From contig CAWGFO010000002.1 of NCBI GenBank assembly GCA_963821925.1, positions 496,001 to 560,000 of the forward strand: a stretch of DNA of 64,000 nt, in the 5' to 3' direction. Below, in pieces: positions 1 to 8,595 of the stretch. The stretch is from JAOUEA01 sp963821925 (lineage in GTDB: Bacteria; Actinomycetota; UBA4738; HRBIN12). The notes under the pieces are model-generated. The model made no database searches and was not told where the DNA came from. It saw nothing but the letters and a program-made list of their open reading frames with translations. How positions within the stretch are numbered: position 1 is the stretch's first letter; every line of letters starts with the position of its first letter. Made by a program: the position numbers and the translations under genes.

Positions 1-614
1 AGGTCGGGCCGCAGCGACCGCGCGATCAGCGTGATGTAGACGTTCGTCGCGTCGGAGTCGACCGCGCAGACGAGCGACCGCGCGCGATCCACGCCCGCGG
101 TCCTGAGCACGGACTCCGAGGACGGATCGTCGATCAGGAAGAGGACGCCGTCCTCGGCCATGCGCTCGCGGAGCTCTTCCTTCGGGTCGATCACGAGGAA
201 CGGCGCCCCGTACCGCTGGAGCTCGCGTGCGACCGCGCGGCCGACGCGGCCGTACGCGCAGATGATCGTGTGATCGTGCAGAGCGTCGATCTGGCGTTGC
301 ATGCGCCTCCTCCTCGTGCGTGCGCCGGCGTCGGGGTCGGCGACGAGTCGCGCGATCAGCGAAACGGCGACGAGCGCGAGCCCGACGCCCATCAGGATCA
401 GGACGATCGTGAAGACCCGGCCCGACGTGTCGAGGGGCCGGATCTCGCGGAACCCGACGGTCGTCAGCGTGAGGACCGTCATGTAGAGCGCATCGAGGAC
501 CGACCATCCCTCGAGGACCATGTACCCGACCACGCCGAAGGCCACCACCGCGATCAGCGCCGCGATCACCCAGCGGAGCCGGCGGCGCAGGTCGGCGGAC
601 GGCGACGCGCTCAC
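1..614 (-). CDS. Two-TM potassium channel with cytoplasmic RCK/TrkA-N domain (C-terminus cut by window edge)
   Basis: The visible 204 residues begin at a GTG. A first membrane helix lies at about residues 14-34, a pore loop with the filter-like motif TTVGFRE at about 51-57, and a second helix at about 67-90. A Rossmann-type RCK segment starting with the nucleotide-binding motif ICAYGRVGRAVA follows at about 118-130. This is the architecture of prokaryotic K+ channels gated by a cytoplasmic RCK ring. The filter reads TVGF instead of TVGYG, a variant known in some bacterial TrkA-N channels, so K+ selectivity is inferred. The reading frame is open to base 1, so the end of the RCK domain is missing. 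The start is supported by a -10 hexamer 7 nt upstream and no Shine-Dalgarno sequence. Confidence 0.85.
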   Translation of the reverse strand, partial: MSASPSADLRRRLRWVIAALIAVVAFGVVGYMVLEGWSVLDALYMTVLTLTTVGFREIRPLDTSGRVFTIVLILMGVGLALVAVSLIARLVADPDAGARTRRRRMQRQIDALHDHTIICAYGRVGRAVARELQRYGAPFLVIDPKEELRERMAEDGVLFLIDDPSSESVLRTAGVDRARSLVCAVDSDATNVYITLIARSLRPD

Positions 615-621
615 GGCCGAG

Positions 622-627
622 AGGCTA
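622..627 (-). promoter_or_regulatory. -10 hexamer TAGCCT of the K+ channel gene (leaderless type)
   Basis: The hexamer ends 7 nt before the GTG at 614, so transcription should begin at or next to the start codon. It overlaps the opposite-strand hexamer by the bases TA at 626-627. Confidence 0.55.
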
Positions 628-631
628 GCAT
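626..631 (+). promoter_or_regulatory. -10 hexamer TAGCAT of the VOC gene (leaderless type)
   Basis: It ends 6 nt before the ATG at 638. It shares the TA at 626-627 with the divergent minus-strand hexamer, so two polymerases cannot open both promoters at once. Confidence 0.55.
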
Positions 632-637
632 CGCGCG

Positions 638-982
638 ATGATCGGACCGCTGGACCACGTCTACTACTGGACGCGCGACATGGACGCCGCCGTCGCCTTC
701 TACCGGGACGTCGTGGGGCTCTCGCTCGTGCGCCGCGACGGGAACGAGTGGGCGGAGTTCGAGGCCGGTCCGGTCCGGCTGGCGCTCCACGGGAGCGAGG
801 CGGCCGTCGCGAGCGGGACGGCGGTGTTCCGCGTCGAGGACCTGGACCGGGCCCGGTGGACCCTCGAGGAGCGCGGCGCCACCTTCGACGAGTACGTGGG
901 CGAGGTCGAGGGCCTGGCGCGGTTCGCGACGTTCCGCGACCCCGATGGCAATCCGGTCCAGATCATCGAATACCGGCGCTGA
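638..982 (+). CDS. VOC-superfamily protein (glyoxalase/bleomycin-resistance/dioxygenase fold)
   Basis: This 114-residue protein opens with GPLDHVYYWTRDMDAAVAFY and ends with FRDPDGNPVQIIEYR, the two hallmark edges of a single VOC beta-alpha-beta-beta-beta module. VOC proteins bind a divalent metal and act as lyases, epimerases, dioxygenases or drug-binding proteins; the likely ligands here are His7 and the near-terminal Glu. Nothing in the sequence fixes the substrate. It is transcribed divergently from the K+ channel gene and is followed after 54 nt by the large cyclase-like regulator. Confidence 0.8.
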   Translation: MIGPLDHVYYWTRDMDAAVAFYRDVVGLSLVRRDGNEWAEFEAGPVRLALHGSEAAVASGTAVFRVEDLDRARWTLEERGATFDEYVGEVEGLARFATFRDPDGNPVQIIEYRR

Positions 983-1024
983 GGTCGCGCCGCCCGGGCG
1001 GCCGGGGCGGGTGGTTCGGCCCCC

Positions 1025-1030
1025 TATGCT
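1025..1030 (+). promoter_or_regulatory. -10 hexamer TATGCT of the cyclase-like regulator (leaderless type)
   Basis: It lies 6 nt before the GTG at 1037. There is no purine-rich ribosome-binding site in between. Confidence 0.55.
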
Positions 1031-1036
1031 GGCCGG

Positions 1037-4000
1037 GTGACTCCCGACGTCTGCCCTCGCTGCGGTGAACCGCTGCCGCCCGGCGCCAGGTTCTGCCCCA
1101 ACTGCGGCGCCCCGGTGGCGGTGCCGCTCGCCTCGGAACGGCGCGTCGTGACCGTCGTCTTCGTCGACCTGGCGGGCTCGACGGAGCTCGCGGCCCGGCT
1201 CGACCCCGAGCGGTTCCGCGACGTCCTGGCGGCGTTCCACGGGATGGTCACCGACGCGATCACGGGGCTCGGCGGCCGTGCGGAAGGGTTCATCGGCGAC
1301 GCCGTGCTCGGGGTGTTCGGGATGCCGGCGCTCCACGACGACGACGCGTTGCGCGGGATCCGTGCGGCCCTCGACGTCCTCCAGCGGGCCGAACGGCTGG
1401 GCGCGCGGCTCGGGCTGCCGATGCCCGTCCGGGTGCGGATCGGCGTCAACACGGGCCAGGTGGCGATCGGCACCGCCACCGACCGCAACCTCGTGATCGG
1501 CGCCGAGGTGAACATCGGCGCGCGCCTGCAGCAGGCGGCCACGGAGGGCGAGATCCTCGCCGGCCGCACGACCCATCAGCTCACGGCCGACGGCGTCGAG
1601 TACGGCGAGGTGCGCATGGTGCCCGCGAAGGGCTTCGACGGCGACATGGAGGCGTGGCCGGTGGTCCGGATGACCGGCGGAACCGCACGAGCCTCGATCC
1701 CGATGGTCGATCGCCGCCGTGAGTTGGCGTTGCTCGAGGACGCGTTCGCGCGGGTCCAGGAGCATCAGCGTGCGCACCTCGTGACGCTCCTCGGCGAGCC
1801 GGGGATCGGCAAGAGCCGCGTGGTCGAGGCGTTCCTGGCGGACCTGCCCGACGGCGTCAAGGTCCTGAGTGGCCGCTCGAGCGCCTTCGAGGAGGAGGTT
1901 ACGTTCTGGCCGCTCGCCCAGATGGTGTATCGCGAGATCGACGAGGAGCGCGGCGCGCCCGAGGAGGAGGTGCTCGGGCGCCTCCGCGAGCGGGTCGGCG
2001 GATGGGTCGACGCCGACGAGGTGGAGCGTGCCGCCCGACGACTGGGGTTCGCCCTCGGCCTCGGGGGCGACGGCGACGGGGACGACCTCTACCACGCTGC
2101 CGAGGTTCGCAGCGGCGTCCTCTCGATGCTCTCCGGACTCGCGGCCGACGGCCCGGTCGTGCTCGTGTTCGAGGACCTCCAGGAGGCCGACCCCTTGCTC
2201 CTGGACCTGATCGAGCAGCTCGTGCGCGAGGCCCGGCCGGTCCCGCTGATGGTCGTCTGCGTGGCCCGCTGGGAGTTCCTCGAGGCGCGGCCGAGCTGGG
2301 CCGGCGGCATCCCCGATGCGGTGACGCTGTGGGTGGAGCCGCTCGCCACGCCGCACGCGATCGAGCTCGCGATGATCACGGGCGACCTCTCGCGGGACGA
2401 CGCCGAGCGCGTGGCGCACCACGCGGGCGGCAACCCGTTCTTCATCGTCGAGATCACGGGGATGATCCGTCGCGAGGAGCGGAACCTGCCCCCGATGGGC
2501 CCGGCGCCCAGCGGCCGGCTGCTGCCGCCGACCGTGCAGGCGGTGATCGCGGCCCGCATCGACCAGCTCGATCCCGACGCACGCGAGTTGGTACGCCGGG
2601 CGTCGGTCTTCCCCCGGGGCCGGTTCGACCTGGAGGAGCTGTCGCTGATCGTCGAGCCGCGCAAGGAACTGCTCGCCGAGGCCGAGGACGACGAGCTGCT
2701 CGTGCGCGACGAGGACCGCCCGGGCGTGTGGCGCTTCGGCTCGGACGTGCTGCGCGACGTCGCCTACGACTCGCTCGCGAAGCGGGAACGCCAGCGCCTG
2801 CATCTGCGCGTGGCGAACAAGCTCTCGCCCCCCGAGACCGCCGACCGCTACCCGCGAACGATCGCGTTCCACCTCGAGCAGGCCGCGCTCGCCTCGCTCG
2901 ACCTGAACCCGCGGGACCGCACGCTCGCCGAGCGCGCGGCGGAGGCGCTCGCGAACGCCGGCGACCTGGCCCGGCGCCGGATCGAGTCGCGGTCGGCGGC
3001 CGACCTCTACCAGCGCGCCCTCGCGCTCTCGGGCCCCGAGGACGGCTGGGGTGAGCGCGAGGCGTGGTCCCTCGCGATGCTGGGTGAGTCGCGCTACTGG
3101 CTCGGCGAGTTCGACCCCGCCGAGTCGGCCCTGAACCGCGCGCTCGCCGTCGCGGGCGGCGAGAGCGACCGGGTGACCGCCCACGCGTCGCGGTTCCTCG
3201 CCGACATCACGCTCACGATCCGCGGCGACGACGAACGCGCGGCGGAGCTGTTCGGCCGGTCGCTCGAGGCGGCCCGGCGGCTCGGTGACCCCTACGTCTT
3301 GTCCCGCACGCTCCTGATGGCGGGCTGGGTCCCCTTCTGGCGGAACGAACTGCCGGAGGCCGAGGCGATGTTCCGTGAGGCGCTGGAGGTGGCGCGTTCC
3401 GAGGATCGTCGCGACGCGTGGGCCGAGTCCCGCGCGCTCGTGGGCCTCGCGAACGTGACGTCGGCCACGGCCGACGAGCAGGAGGCCCTCGCGATCGCTC
3501 TCGAGGCGCTCCAGATCGGAGAGGAGGGCCAGCAGGCGTTCACGGCTGCGGTCGCCCACGAGACGGTGGCGGCCTCGTACCGGAGGATGATGCGGCTCGA
3601 CGAGGCCCTCGAGCACGCCGAACAGGCGGTCTCGACGCTCCGGGAGCTGGGCGCCCGCTGGGAGCTCGCGAGCGCGCTCGGCGACCGCGGCGCGATCCAC
3701 CGGCTCGCGGGCCGGCTCGAGGAAGGCGAGCGCGACCTCCGGGAGGCCTTCATCCTCTGCCGGGATCTGCAGGAGCGTGCGCTCGTCACGTGGACGGCGG
3801 CCGAGCTCGCCAAGGTGCAGGCGCTCCGGGGCGACACCGGGGCGGCGCGGCAGGTGCTGAGCGACCCCGTCGCCCGCACCGCCGAGGGCGAGCCCGGCTC
3901 CGCCACCGCCCTGCTGATCGCCGAGGCGATCGTGGCCCTGGTCGAGGACGATCCGGAGACCGCGCTCGCGAAGTCGCTGGCCTCGATCGAGGCCGAACGC

Positions 4001-4177
4001 GGGCCGCGAGGCGCCCCGAACGCCCTGGCCGCCCAGGTGTGGTGGACAGGTTCGCGGTTCGGCGCCGAGCAGGTGGGCGGGGACGCCGCGCTCGCCGAGG
4101 CCCGACAGCGTCTGGAACGCAACGGATGGCGGCAGGCGTTGATCGAGCCGGAGCAGGCAGCCGACCTCGCCCGCTGA
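1037..4177 (+). CDS. Zinc-ribbon / class III nucleotide cyclase-like / STAND NTPase / TPR regulator
   Basis: This 1046-residue protein has four parts. A zinc ribbon occupies the N-terminus (Cys6, Cys9, Cys20, Cys23). A class III cyclase domain covers about 36-210, with metal Asp44 (VVFVDLAGST) and Asp88 (FIGDAVLG) and the transition-state pair Asn159/Arg163. An AAA/STAND ATPase follows with P-loop GEPGIGKS at 253-260. The C-terminal third is a TPR-like helical array. In cyclases of this type a Lys precedes the FIGDAV motif and an Asp sits in VTGD; here these purine-selecting positions are Gly84 and Ala156. Metal and catalytic residues remain, so it may use another nucleotide or act only as a regulatory domain. 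The cytoplasmic location is inferred from the lack of membrane helices. Confidence 0.85.
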   Translation: MTPDVCPRCGEPLPPGARFCPNCGAPVAVPLASERRVVTVVFVDLAGSTELAARLDPERFRDVLAAFHGMVTDAITGLGGRAEGFIGDAVLGVFGMPALHDDDALRGIRAALDVLQRAERLGARLGLPMPVRVRIGVNTGQVAIGTATDRNLVIGAEVNIGARLQQAATEGEILAGRTTHQLTADGVEYGEVRMVPAKGFDGDMEAWPVVRMTGGTARASIPMVDRRRELALLEDAFARVQEHQRAHLVTLLGEPGIGKSRVVEAFLADLPDGVKVLSGRSSAFEEEVTFWPLAQMVYREIDEERGAPEEEVLGRLRERVGGWVDADEVERAARRLGFALGLGGDGDGDDLYHAAEVRSGVLSMLSGLAADGPVVLVFEDLQEADPLLLDLIEQLVREARPVPLMVVCVARWEFLEARPSWAGGIPDAVTLWVEPLATPHAIELAMITGDLSRDDAERVAHHAGGNPFFIVEITGMIRREERNLPPMGPAPSGRLLPPTVQAVIAARIDQLDPDARELVRRASVFPRGRFDLEELSLIVEPRKELLAEAEDDELLVRDEDRPGVWRFGSDVLRDVAYDSLAKRERQRLHLRVANKLSPPETADRYPRTIAFHLEQAALASLDLNPRDRTLAERAAEALANAGDLARRRIESRSAADLYQRALALSGPEDGWGEREAWSLAMLGESRYWLGEFDPAESALNRALAVAGGESDRVTAHASRFLADITLTIRGDDERAAELFGRSLEAARRLGDPYVLSRTLLMAGWVPFWRNELPEAEAMFREALEVARSEDRRDAWAESRALVGLANVTSATADEQEALAIALEALQIGEEGQQAFTAAVAHETVAASYRRMMRLDEALEHAEQAVSTLRELGARWELASALGDRGAIHRLAGRLEEGERDLREAFILCRDLQERALVTWTAAELAKVQALRGDTGAARQVLSDPVARTAEGEPGSATALLIAEAIVALVEDDPETALAKSLASIEAERGPRGAPNALAAQVWWTGSRFGAEQVGGDAALAEARQRLERNGWRQALIEPEQAADLAR

Positions 4178-4307
4178 GCCGCCTCGCTCAAGCATCGGCG
4201 GACGCCGGACGAGGATGGTTGCATCGCCCCTCCCCCGGGAGAGGCTTCCTGGGATCGGCTCGGGTTGCCAACACGGCGACCCGTCCGGTTACATGGATGC
4301 TCCCCAG

Positions 4308-5507
4308 ATGACGAGAACGCACCCTTCCTTCCCCATCGCGTTCCGGCTGCTCGCGGTCACCTTGGCCCTCGCGGCGGTCGTCGTGGCGTCCTCCGTCGCC
4401 GGGGCGGCTCCGTCCAAGCAGGATGTCGAGCGTGCCAACGCTAAGGTCGACGCGCTGCTCGGGGAGGTCCGTGACGCCCGGGACCAGATGGCGGTGATCG
4501 ACGCGCGGCTCGCGATAGCCACCGCGCAGGTGGACGCCGCTGAGGGGCGGCTCGAGGCGCTCACGGCCCAGCTCCTGGACACCCGCGCCCGTCTCGACCA
4601 GGCGCGCGCCCGCTACGACGAGATCACCGGGCGCCTGAACGACCGCGCCGCGCAGGCGTTCATGAACGGGCCCGCCTCCAACGTCGAGTTCCTGCTCGGG
4701 TCGTCCTCGCTGAGCGAGCTTTCGGACCGTCTCGAGTTCGTGGACGCCGTGGCCCAGAGCGACGCCGACCTCGCCGCCGAGGTCGAGAACCTCCGGATCC
4801 AGCTCGAGACCGACGAGGCCTCGCTCCAGACGCTCCAGGCCGCCGCCCGGAAGGAAGCCCAGAAGGCCGAGGAACGCAAGCAGGACATCCTCGCCGACTT
4901 CACGCTGCAGCAGGACCTGCTCGCCTCGATCGACGCGAAGCTCGCCGAGGCGCAGCGGTACGAGAAGAAGGTGTCGAAGGCGTACAAGGCCGCGATCGCG
5001 GCCGCCGCATCGCAGGGGTACGGCGGCGGCCACAGCAGCGTCCCGATGCCACCGGGGTGGGAGCACGTGCTCGAGGTGTGCCCCACGGGATCGCCGCGAA
5101 GCTTCGGGGACGGCTTCGGCGCTCCCCGCTACGCGGGCGGCTATCACCTGCACAAGGGCGTCGACATGCTCGCGCCGAGCGGCACACCGATCTACGCGCC
5201 TTTCGACGGGGTCGCGCACTCGGACTACAACTCGCTCGGCGGGAACGTGGTCTTCGTGAGCGGGAGGTACGGGACGGTCTACAACGCGCACCTGTCGAGC
5301 TACAGCTCCAACTCGAACGGCGCGGTCTCGGCCGGCGACATCATCGGGTACGTGGGGGACACGGGCGACGCCACCGGGATCCCGCACAACCACTTCGAGT
5401 TCCACCCGAACGTGATGCCGGCGAGCTGGCCGGCGAGCTACTACGGCTACTCGATCATCGAGGACGCGATCAACCCGTACCCGCTGCTCGTCGCGGCCTG
5501 CGGCTAG
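4308..5507 (+). CDS. Secreted M23 (LytM-type) peptidoglycan endopeptidase with N-terminal coiled coil
   Basis: The 399-residue product starts at the ATG that places a signal peptide (about residues 1-32) at the N-terminus; in-frame ATGs at 4215 and 4293 add a non-signal extension. A long coiled coil (about 35-235) resembles the EnvC/NlpD-activator layout. The C-terminal M23 domain shows the zinc ligands HKGVD (His and Asp) and HNHFEF, with a second catalytic His in YNAHLSS. It should cleave peptide cross-bridges of peptidoglycan outside the membrane, the coiled coil probably tying it to division or wall-remodelling partners. The gene ends inside a long inverted repeat shared with the convergent operon. 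Confidence 0.87.
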   Translation: MTRTHPSFPIAFRLLAVTLALAAVVVASSVAGAAPSKQDVERANAKVDALLGEVRDARDQMAVIDARLAIATAQVDAAEGRLEALTAQLLDTRARLDQARARYDEITGRLNDRAAQAFMNGPASNVEFLLGSSSLSELSDRLEFVDAVAQSDADLAAEVENLRIQLETDEASLQTLQAAARKEAQKAEERKQDILADFTLQQDLLASIDAKLAEAQRYEKKVSKAYKAAIAAAASQGYGGGHSSVPMPPGWEHVLEVCPTGSPRSFGDGFGAPRYAGGYHLHKGVDMLAPSGTPIYAPFDGVAHSDYNSLGGNVVFVSGRYGTVYNAHLSSYSSNSNGAVSAGDIIGYVGDTGDATGIPHNHFEFHPNVMPASWPASYYGYSIIEDAINPYPLLVAACG

Positions 5508-5546
5508 CGCGCCGCGCCCGGCGGGTCCTGTCCCGCGCCGCTAGCC
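5502..5546. terminator. Bidirectional hairpin between convergent genes
   Basis: GGCTAGCG (5502-5509) pairs perfectly with CGCTAGCC (5539-5546), and an inner stem GCGGG/CCCGC (5521-5525, 5532-5536) closes the loop. Both convergent stop codons lie inside it. No T-tract is present. Confidence 0.45.
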
Positions 5547-6305
5547 CTCGCGACGGCTGCGCAGCAGGAAGCCGATCCCCACCAGGAACACGCACCCCGC
5601 GAGCACCAGCAGCACGATCGCGGTCGTGTTCGAGCCACCGCCGCTCTCGGCCGGCGCGACCGGCGACGGCGCCGGCACCCCCGCCACGACGAAGGTCCCC
5701 GGGCCCGGGATCGTCGCCTGGACCTGCTGTTGGGCCGGGGAGTCGGTGGTCTCGAGGTCCTTCCAGGACGCGCCCGTGGCGCTCCGCAGCATCGTGTGGG
5801 TCGCGGCATGCACGTTCGGCGTGACCGGATACAGCAGGATCAGGTCGATCTCGCCCTCGAGCTTCTTCACGGTGGTGCCCGAGGGCTCGTACACGACGCT
5901 CAATGCGTACGCGTTCCCGAAGGTGACGAGGTCGCCGCCGGGCGCCGGCAGCGACGCCGGGTCCAGCGGCTCCACCGACAGCGTGACGCTCTTCTCACCC
6001 GTTCGAGGGCCGATCGCGCCGTCGGCCACGACCACGGTCACCTGGTTGTCCGAGGTGAACACCACCTGGCCGCGCACCCCGCCGGCGTCGAGCTCGAGGG
6101 TGAACTCGCCGGCGCTCGGTGGCTGGTTGCCGGCCGCGAGGTCGGGTGGCGGATCGACCCAGCGGTACGGCGCCGCAGGCCCGAGCCCGTCCAGGAGCGG
6201 CAGCCGCGCGAGCGGCGAGAGGCGGCCCGACCATGCCGCGAGCGCCGCCCACACGACGACGAGCGCGAGGCCCGACGCGAGCACGCGCCGCGTCGAGCGG
6301 CTCAC
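5541..6305 (-). CDS. Exported protein with C-terminal membrane anchor, function unknown (last gene of copper-type operon)
   Basis: The 254-residue product begins at a GTG that overlaps the previous stop codon (GTGA), so translation is coupled. It has an N-terminal hydrophobic segment (VLASGLALVVVWAALAAWSG), a beta-rich middle, and near the C-terminus a TM helix (IVLLVLAGCVFLVGIGFLL) followed by RSRREG. This is a signal/anchor topology with most of the chain outside. I recognise no catalytic motif. Its position after the substrate-binding lipoprotein and CopC-CopD genes suggests a role at the outer membrane face, possibly ligand binding. Confidence 0.6.
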   Translation of the reverse strand: MSRSTRRVLASGLALVVVWAALAAWSGRLSPLARLPLLDGLGPAAPYRWVDPPPDLAAGNQPPSAGEFTLELDAGGVRGQVVFTSDNQVTVVVADGAIGPRTGEKSVTLSVEPLDPASLPAPGGDLVTFGNAYALSVVYEPSGTTVKKLEGEIDLILLYPVTPNVHAATHTMLRSATGASWKDLETTDSPAQQQVQATIPGPGTFVVAGVPAPSPVAPAESGGGSNTTAIVLLVLAGCVFLVGIGFLLRSRREG

Positions 6306-7549
6306 GTGATGTCCATCGGCTCGATCGCGTGCGTGGCGAGCGAGGGCGGCCACACGACGGCGGCGTGGCCCGGACGGACCCACTCCCAGATAACGCTCGC
6401 GGCGGCGAGGTTGTCGCCTGCCGAGAGGGTGTCCGGCGCACCGAACCTGAGCCCGCTGCCGTTCGGGAGCGAGCCCAGCGGGAGGTCGGCCGCCCGCGCC
6501 GCGTCGGCCACGTCGGCGGGCGAGAGGCTCGTCGCGTGCGGCAGCACGTCGGCGAAGAGCGCCCACCCGGCGGAGAAGCCGGCGAGCGCGGCGGGGCTCA
6601 TGTCCTCGCCGAAGCGGTCGCGGTAGGCCTGCGACGCCCGGTCGAGGAGCGCCGCGCCGTCCGGGAGCAGCCCCTCGGGGTCGATCGTGCCGCCGGCCGG
6701 CTTGTCGGAGGCGAAGAGCCCCACGGCGTCGCGTCCGAGCGTCTCGCCGAACTCCGGCATGCAGTAGCTCGACGACGTACCGATGCTCGTGACGAGGTGC
6801 ACGTGGTTGCGAACGAGCGCTCGCCGCAGGGCGATCCCGTCCTCGAGGTATGCCGAAACGAAGAGCACGTCGGCGCCCGAGGCCCCGATGTCCTTCGCCA
6901 GGGCGTCGTAGTCGGCGGTGCGGAAGTCGTACGGGAACCGCCCCACCGTGCGGAGCCCTTGCTCGTCGAGCCGGTCGAAGGCGCCCTGCGCGACGCTGCG
7001 CCCGTACACGTCGTCGACGTAGGCCACGGCGTACGAGAGGTCGCGCCCGGTGTGGCCGAGCGCGGGCGCGAAGCGTTCGCTCACGAAGTCGATCGCCGCC
7101 CGGCCCAGGGTCCCGCCGGTCGGGGGCACGCGGAACGTGCGCTCGCCTCGATCCGAGGCGTCGGTGAGCATCCCGACCGCGCCGGTCTCCCAGAACAGCA
7201 TGCCGCGGCTCGCGGCCGCCTCGGACGCTGGCGCCGAGATCGTGCTGCCGTAGCTCCCGAGGACGAGGTCGATCCCGGCGTCGTCGAGCTGCGAGACGGC
7301 GGCGGGCGCGGCGTCGCCGCCCGCGACGTCGAGCGAGGTGATCGCGATCGGACGGCCGTCGACGCCGCCGTCGTCGTTGACCAGGTCGGCCGCGAGCGCC
7401 ACCCCGCGGTGCTCGTCGATCCCTCCCTGGCCCTGGGAGCCCGAGAGGGGATAGATCGCCCCGACACGGATCGGATCGCCGTCGGCGCCGGAGGAGCATG
7501 CCGAGCCCAACAGGGCGAGGGCCAGCACGAGGACCAGGGCACGTTTCAT
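6302..7549 (-). CDS. ABC-type branched-chain amino acid-like substrate-binding lipoprotein
   Basis: The 415-residue product has a lipoprotein signal with lipobox LLGSAC and then the periplasmic-binding type I fold seen in LivJ-like proteins: RVGAIYPLSGSQGQGG, VLGSYGSTISAPASEAAA and YVDDVYGRSVAQGAF. Such proteins capture amino acids, amides or related small molecules for an ABC importer. No permease or ATPase gene is nearby, so it either serves a remote transporter or works as an extracellular receptor. The ATG overlaps the preceding stop (ATGA). Confidence 0.85.
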   Translation of the reverse strand: MKRALVLVLALALLGSACSSGADGDPIRVGAIYPLSGSQGQGGIDEHRGVALAADLVNDDGGVDGRPIAITSLDVAGGDAAPAAVSQLDDAGIDLVLGSYGSTISAPASEAAASRGMLFWETGAVGMLTDASDRGERTFRVPPTGGTLGRAAIDFVSERFAPALGHTGRDLSYAVAYVDDVYGRSVAQGAFDRLDEQGLRTVGRFPYDFRTADYDALAKDIGASGADVLFVSAYLEDGIALRRALVRNHVHLVTSIGTSSSYCMPEFGETLGRDAVGLFASDKPAGGTIDPEGLLPDGAALLDRASQAYRDRFGEDMSPAALAGFSAGWALFADVLPHATSLSPADVADAARAADLPLGSLPNGSGLRFGAPDTLSAGDNLAAASVIWEWVRPGHAAVVWPPSLATHAIEPMDIT

Positions 7550-8130
7550 CGCATCACCGTCGCGAGCAGGTTGGCCGCGGCGTGGGTGGCCGCGGGAACG
7601 GTCCAGGTGCCCGACGCCCAGCGCTGCCACGAGAGCAGCAGCCCGGCGCCGAGGTCAACGGGGAAGGCCGCCCAGCCGTAGAGCGGCACGTGCAGCAGGG
7701 CGAACAGCACCGCGGTGACGCAGATCGCGACCGCGATCCCCGCCGGTTCGAGCCGGGCGTACAGCACCCGCCGGAGCAGGGCCTCCTCGGCGACCGCCGC
7801 GAGGAGCGCCAAGGGGATCGCCCACGCGGTCGAGGGGAACGCGACCGGCCGACCGGCCGCGAGCGCCGCCGCGCCCACCCCTGCGAGCCCGATCCCGAGG
7901 ACGACCCGACGCGGGAGCCGTGGCCGATCCGACGGCACCGGCACGAGCACCCCGGCGACCGCTACCGACCCGAGGATCGCCGCCAGGAGCAATGGGCGGG
8001 CATCACCCGGTACGGCCAGCACGCGCAGGCGCGCGAGCAACAGCACGCACCCGAGTGCCAGGATGAGGGGTGTGGCCGCCCCGTGTGCGATGCGGCGCGA
8101 GCGCGAGGCGGCCGGTGTGGCGACGCTCAC
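7546..8130 (-). CDS. CPBP-family intramembrane metalloprotease-like protein
   Basis: The 194-residue protein is almost wholly hydrophobic with about six membrane helices. It keeps the CPBP/Rce1 signature: EEALLRR for the glutamate pair and Arg, FALLHVPLYG for the second-motif His, and a late THAAANL for the third. Family members cleave peptides within the membrane or process small proteins; the substrate is unknown. The GTG start overlaps the previous stop (GTGA), and the stop overlaps the next start, so it sits in a tightly coupled run with the copper-type genes. Confidence 0.8.
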   Translation of the reverse strand: MSVATPAASRSRRIAHGAATPLILALGCVLLLARLRVLAVPGDARPLLLAAILGSVAVAGVLVPVPSDRPRLPRRVVLGIGLAGVGAAALAAGRPVAFPSTAWAIPLALLAAVAEEALLRRVLYARLEPAGIAVAICVTAVLFALLHVPLYGWAAFPVDLGAGLLLSWQRWASGTWTVPAATHAAANLLATVMR

Positions 8131-8588
8131 CCCGCGACCTCGAACGACACGGCCGCGATCACGCGCGGGTCGAAGGGCGCGTGGTCGTTCGCCACGAATT
8201 CGACCTTGATCAGGTGCGTGCCCGGCGCCACGTCGGAGATCACGGACTCGAGGTCGGAGGTCATCGAGATCAGCTGATCGTCGAGCACGACGTGGAGGTG
8301 GCCCTCGTCGGGCACGAGCTCGGTGCTCGCGCTCGCCGCGATCGTGCCGCCGTCGAGCTCGAGCTTCAGCGTGACGTCGCTCCCGTGGATCGTCTCCCCG
8401 TTCTCCGGGCTCACGATCGCCAGGGTGGCATCGGTCGACGGCCGCGGCCCCGCGGTCATCGACATCGAGGCGTGGGTCACGCTCGGCGTGGCCGAGCCGT
8501 CCGCCGAGCCGCCGGATCCACCGCACGCGCTCGCGACGAGGGCGATCGAGACCAGGGCGGCGGGCGCGCTGCGGATCGTGGGTCGCAT
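8127..8588 (-). CDS. Small lipoprotein, paralogue of the protein at 10564-11112
   Basis: This 153-residue protein carries a lipobox LVASAC and a single beta-rich domain. The domain contains SPENGETIHGSDVTLKLEL, EGHLHVVLDDQLISM and PGTHLIKVEFVANDHAPFD. The same blocks recur in order in the protein encoded four positions upstream in this operon. The His-rich motifs (GHLHV, NDH) could bind metal, but no metal site is proven. Both paralogues flank the CopC-CopD fusion, which points to a shared extracytoplasmic copper role. An SD-like GGAGAG lies 3 nt before the ATG. Confidence 0.65.
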   Translation of the reverse strand: MRPTIRSAPAALVSIALVASACGGSGGSADGSATPSVTHASMSMTAGPRPSTDATLAIVSPENGETIHGSDVTLKLELDGGTIAASASTELVPDEGHLHVVLDDQLISMTSDLESVISDVAPGTHLIKVEFVANDHAPFDPRVIAAVSFEVAG

Positions 8589-8595
8589 GGCTCTC

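Noticed and set aside
611..4195. A 1194-residue open frame on the minus strand
   Set aside because: It lies wholly opposite the cyclase-like regulator and shows only Arg/Ala-rich sequence. In very GC-rich DNA long antisense frames are common.
4215..4307. ATG at 4215 as the start of the M23 peptidase
   Set aside because: It would bury the signal peptide behind 31 extra residues. The ATG at 4308 puts the signal at the N-terminus.
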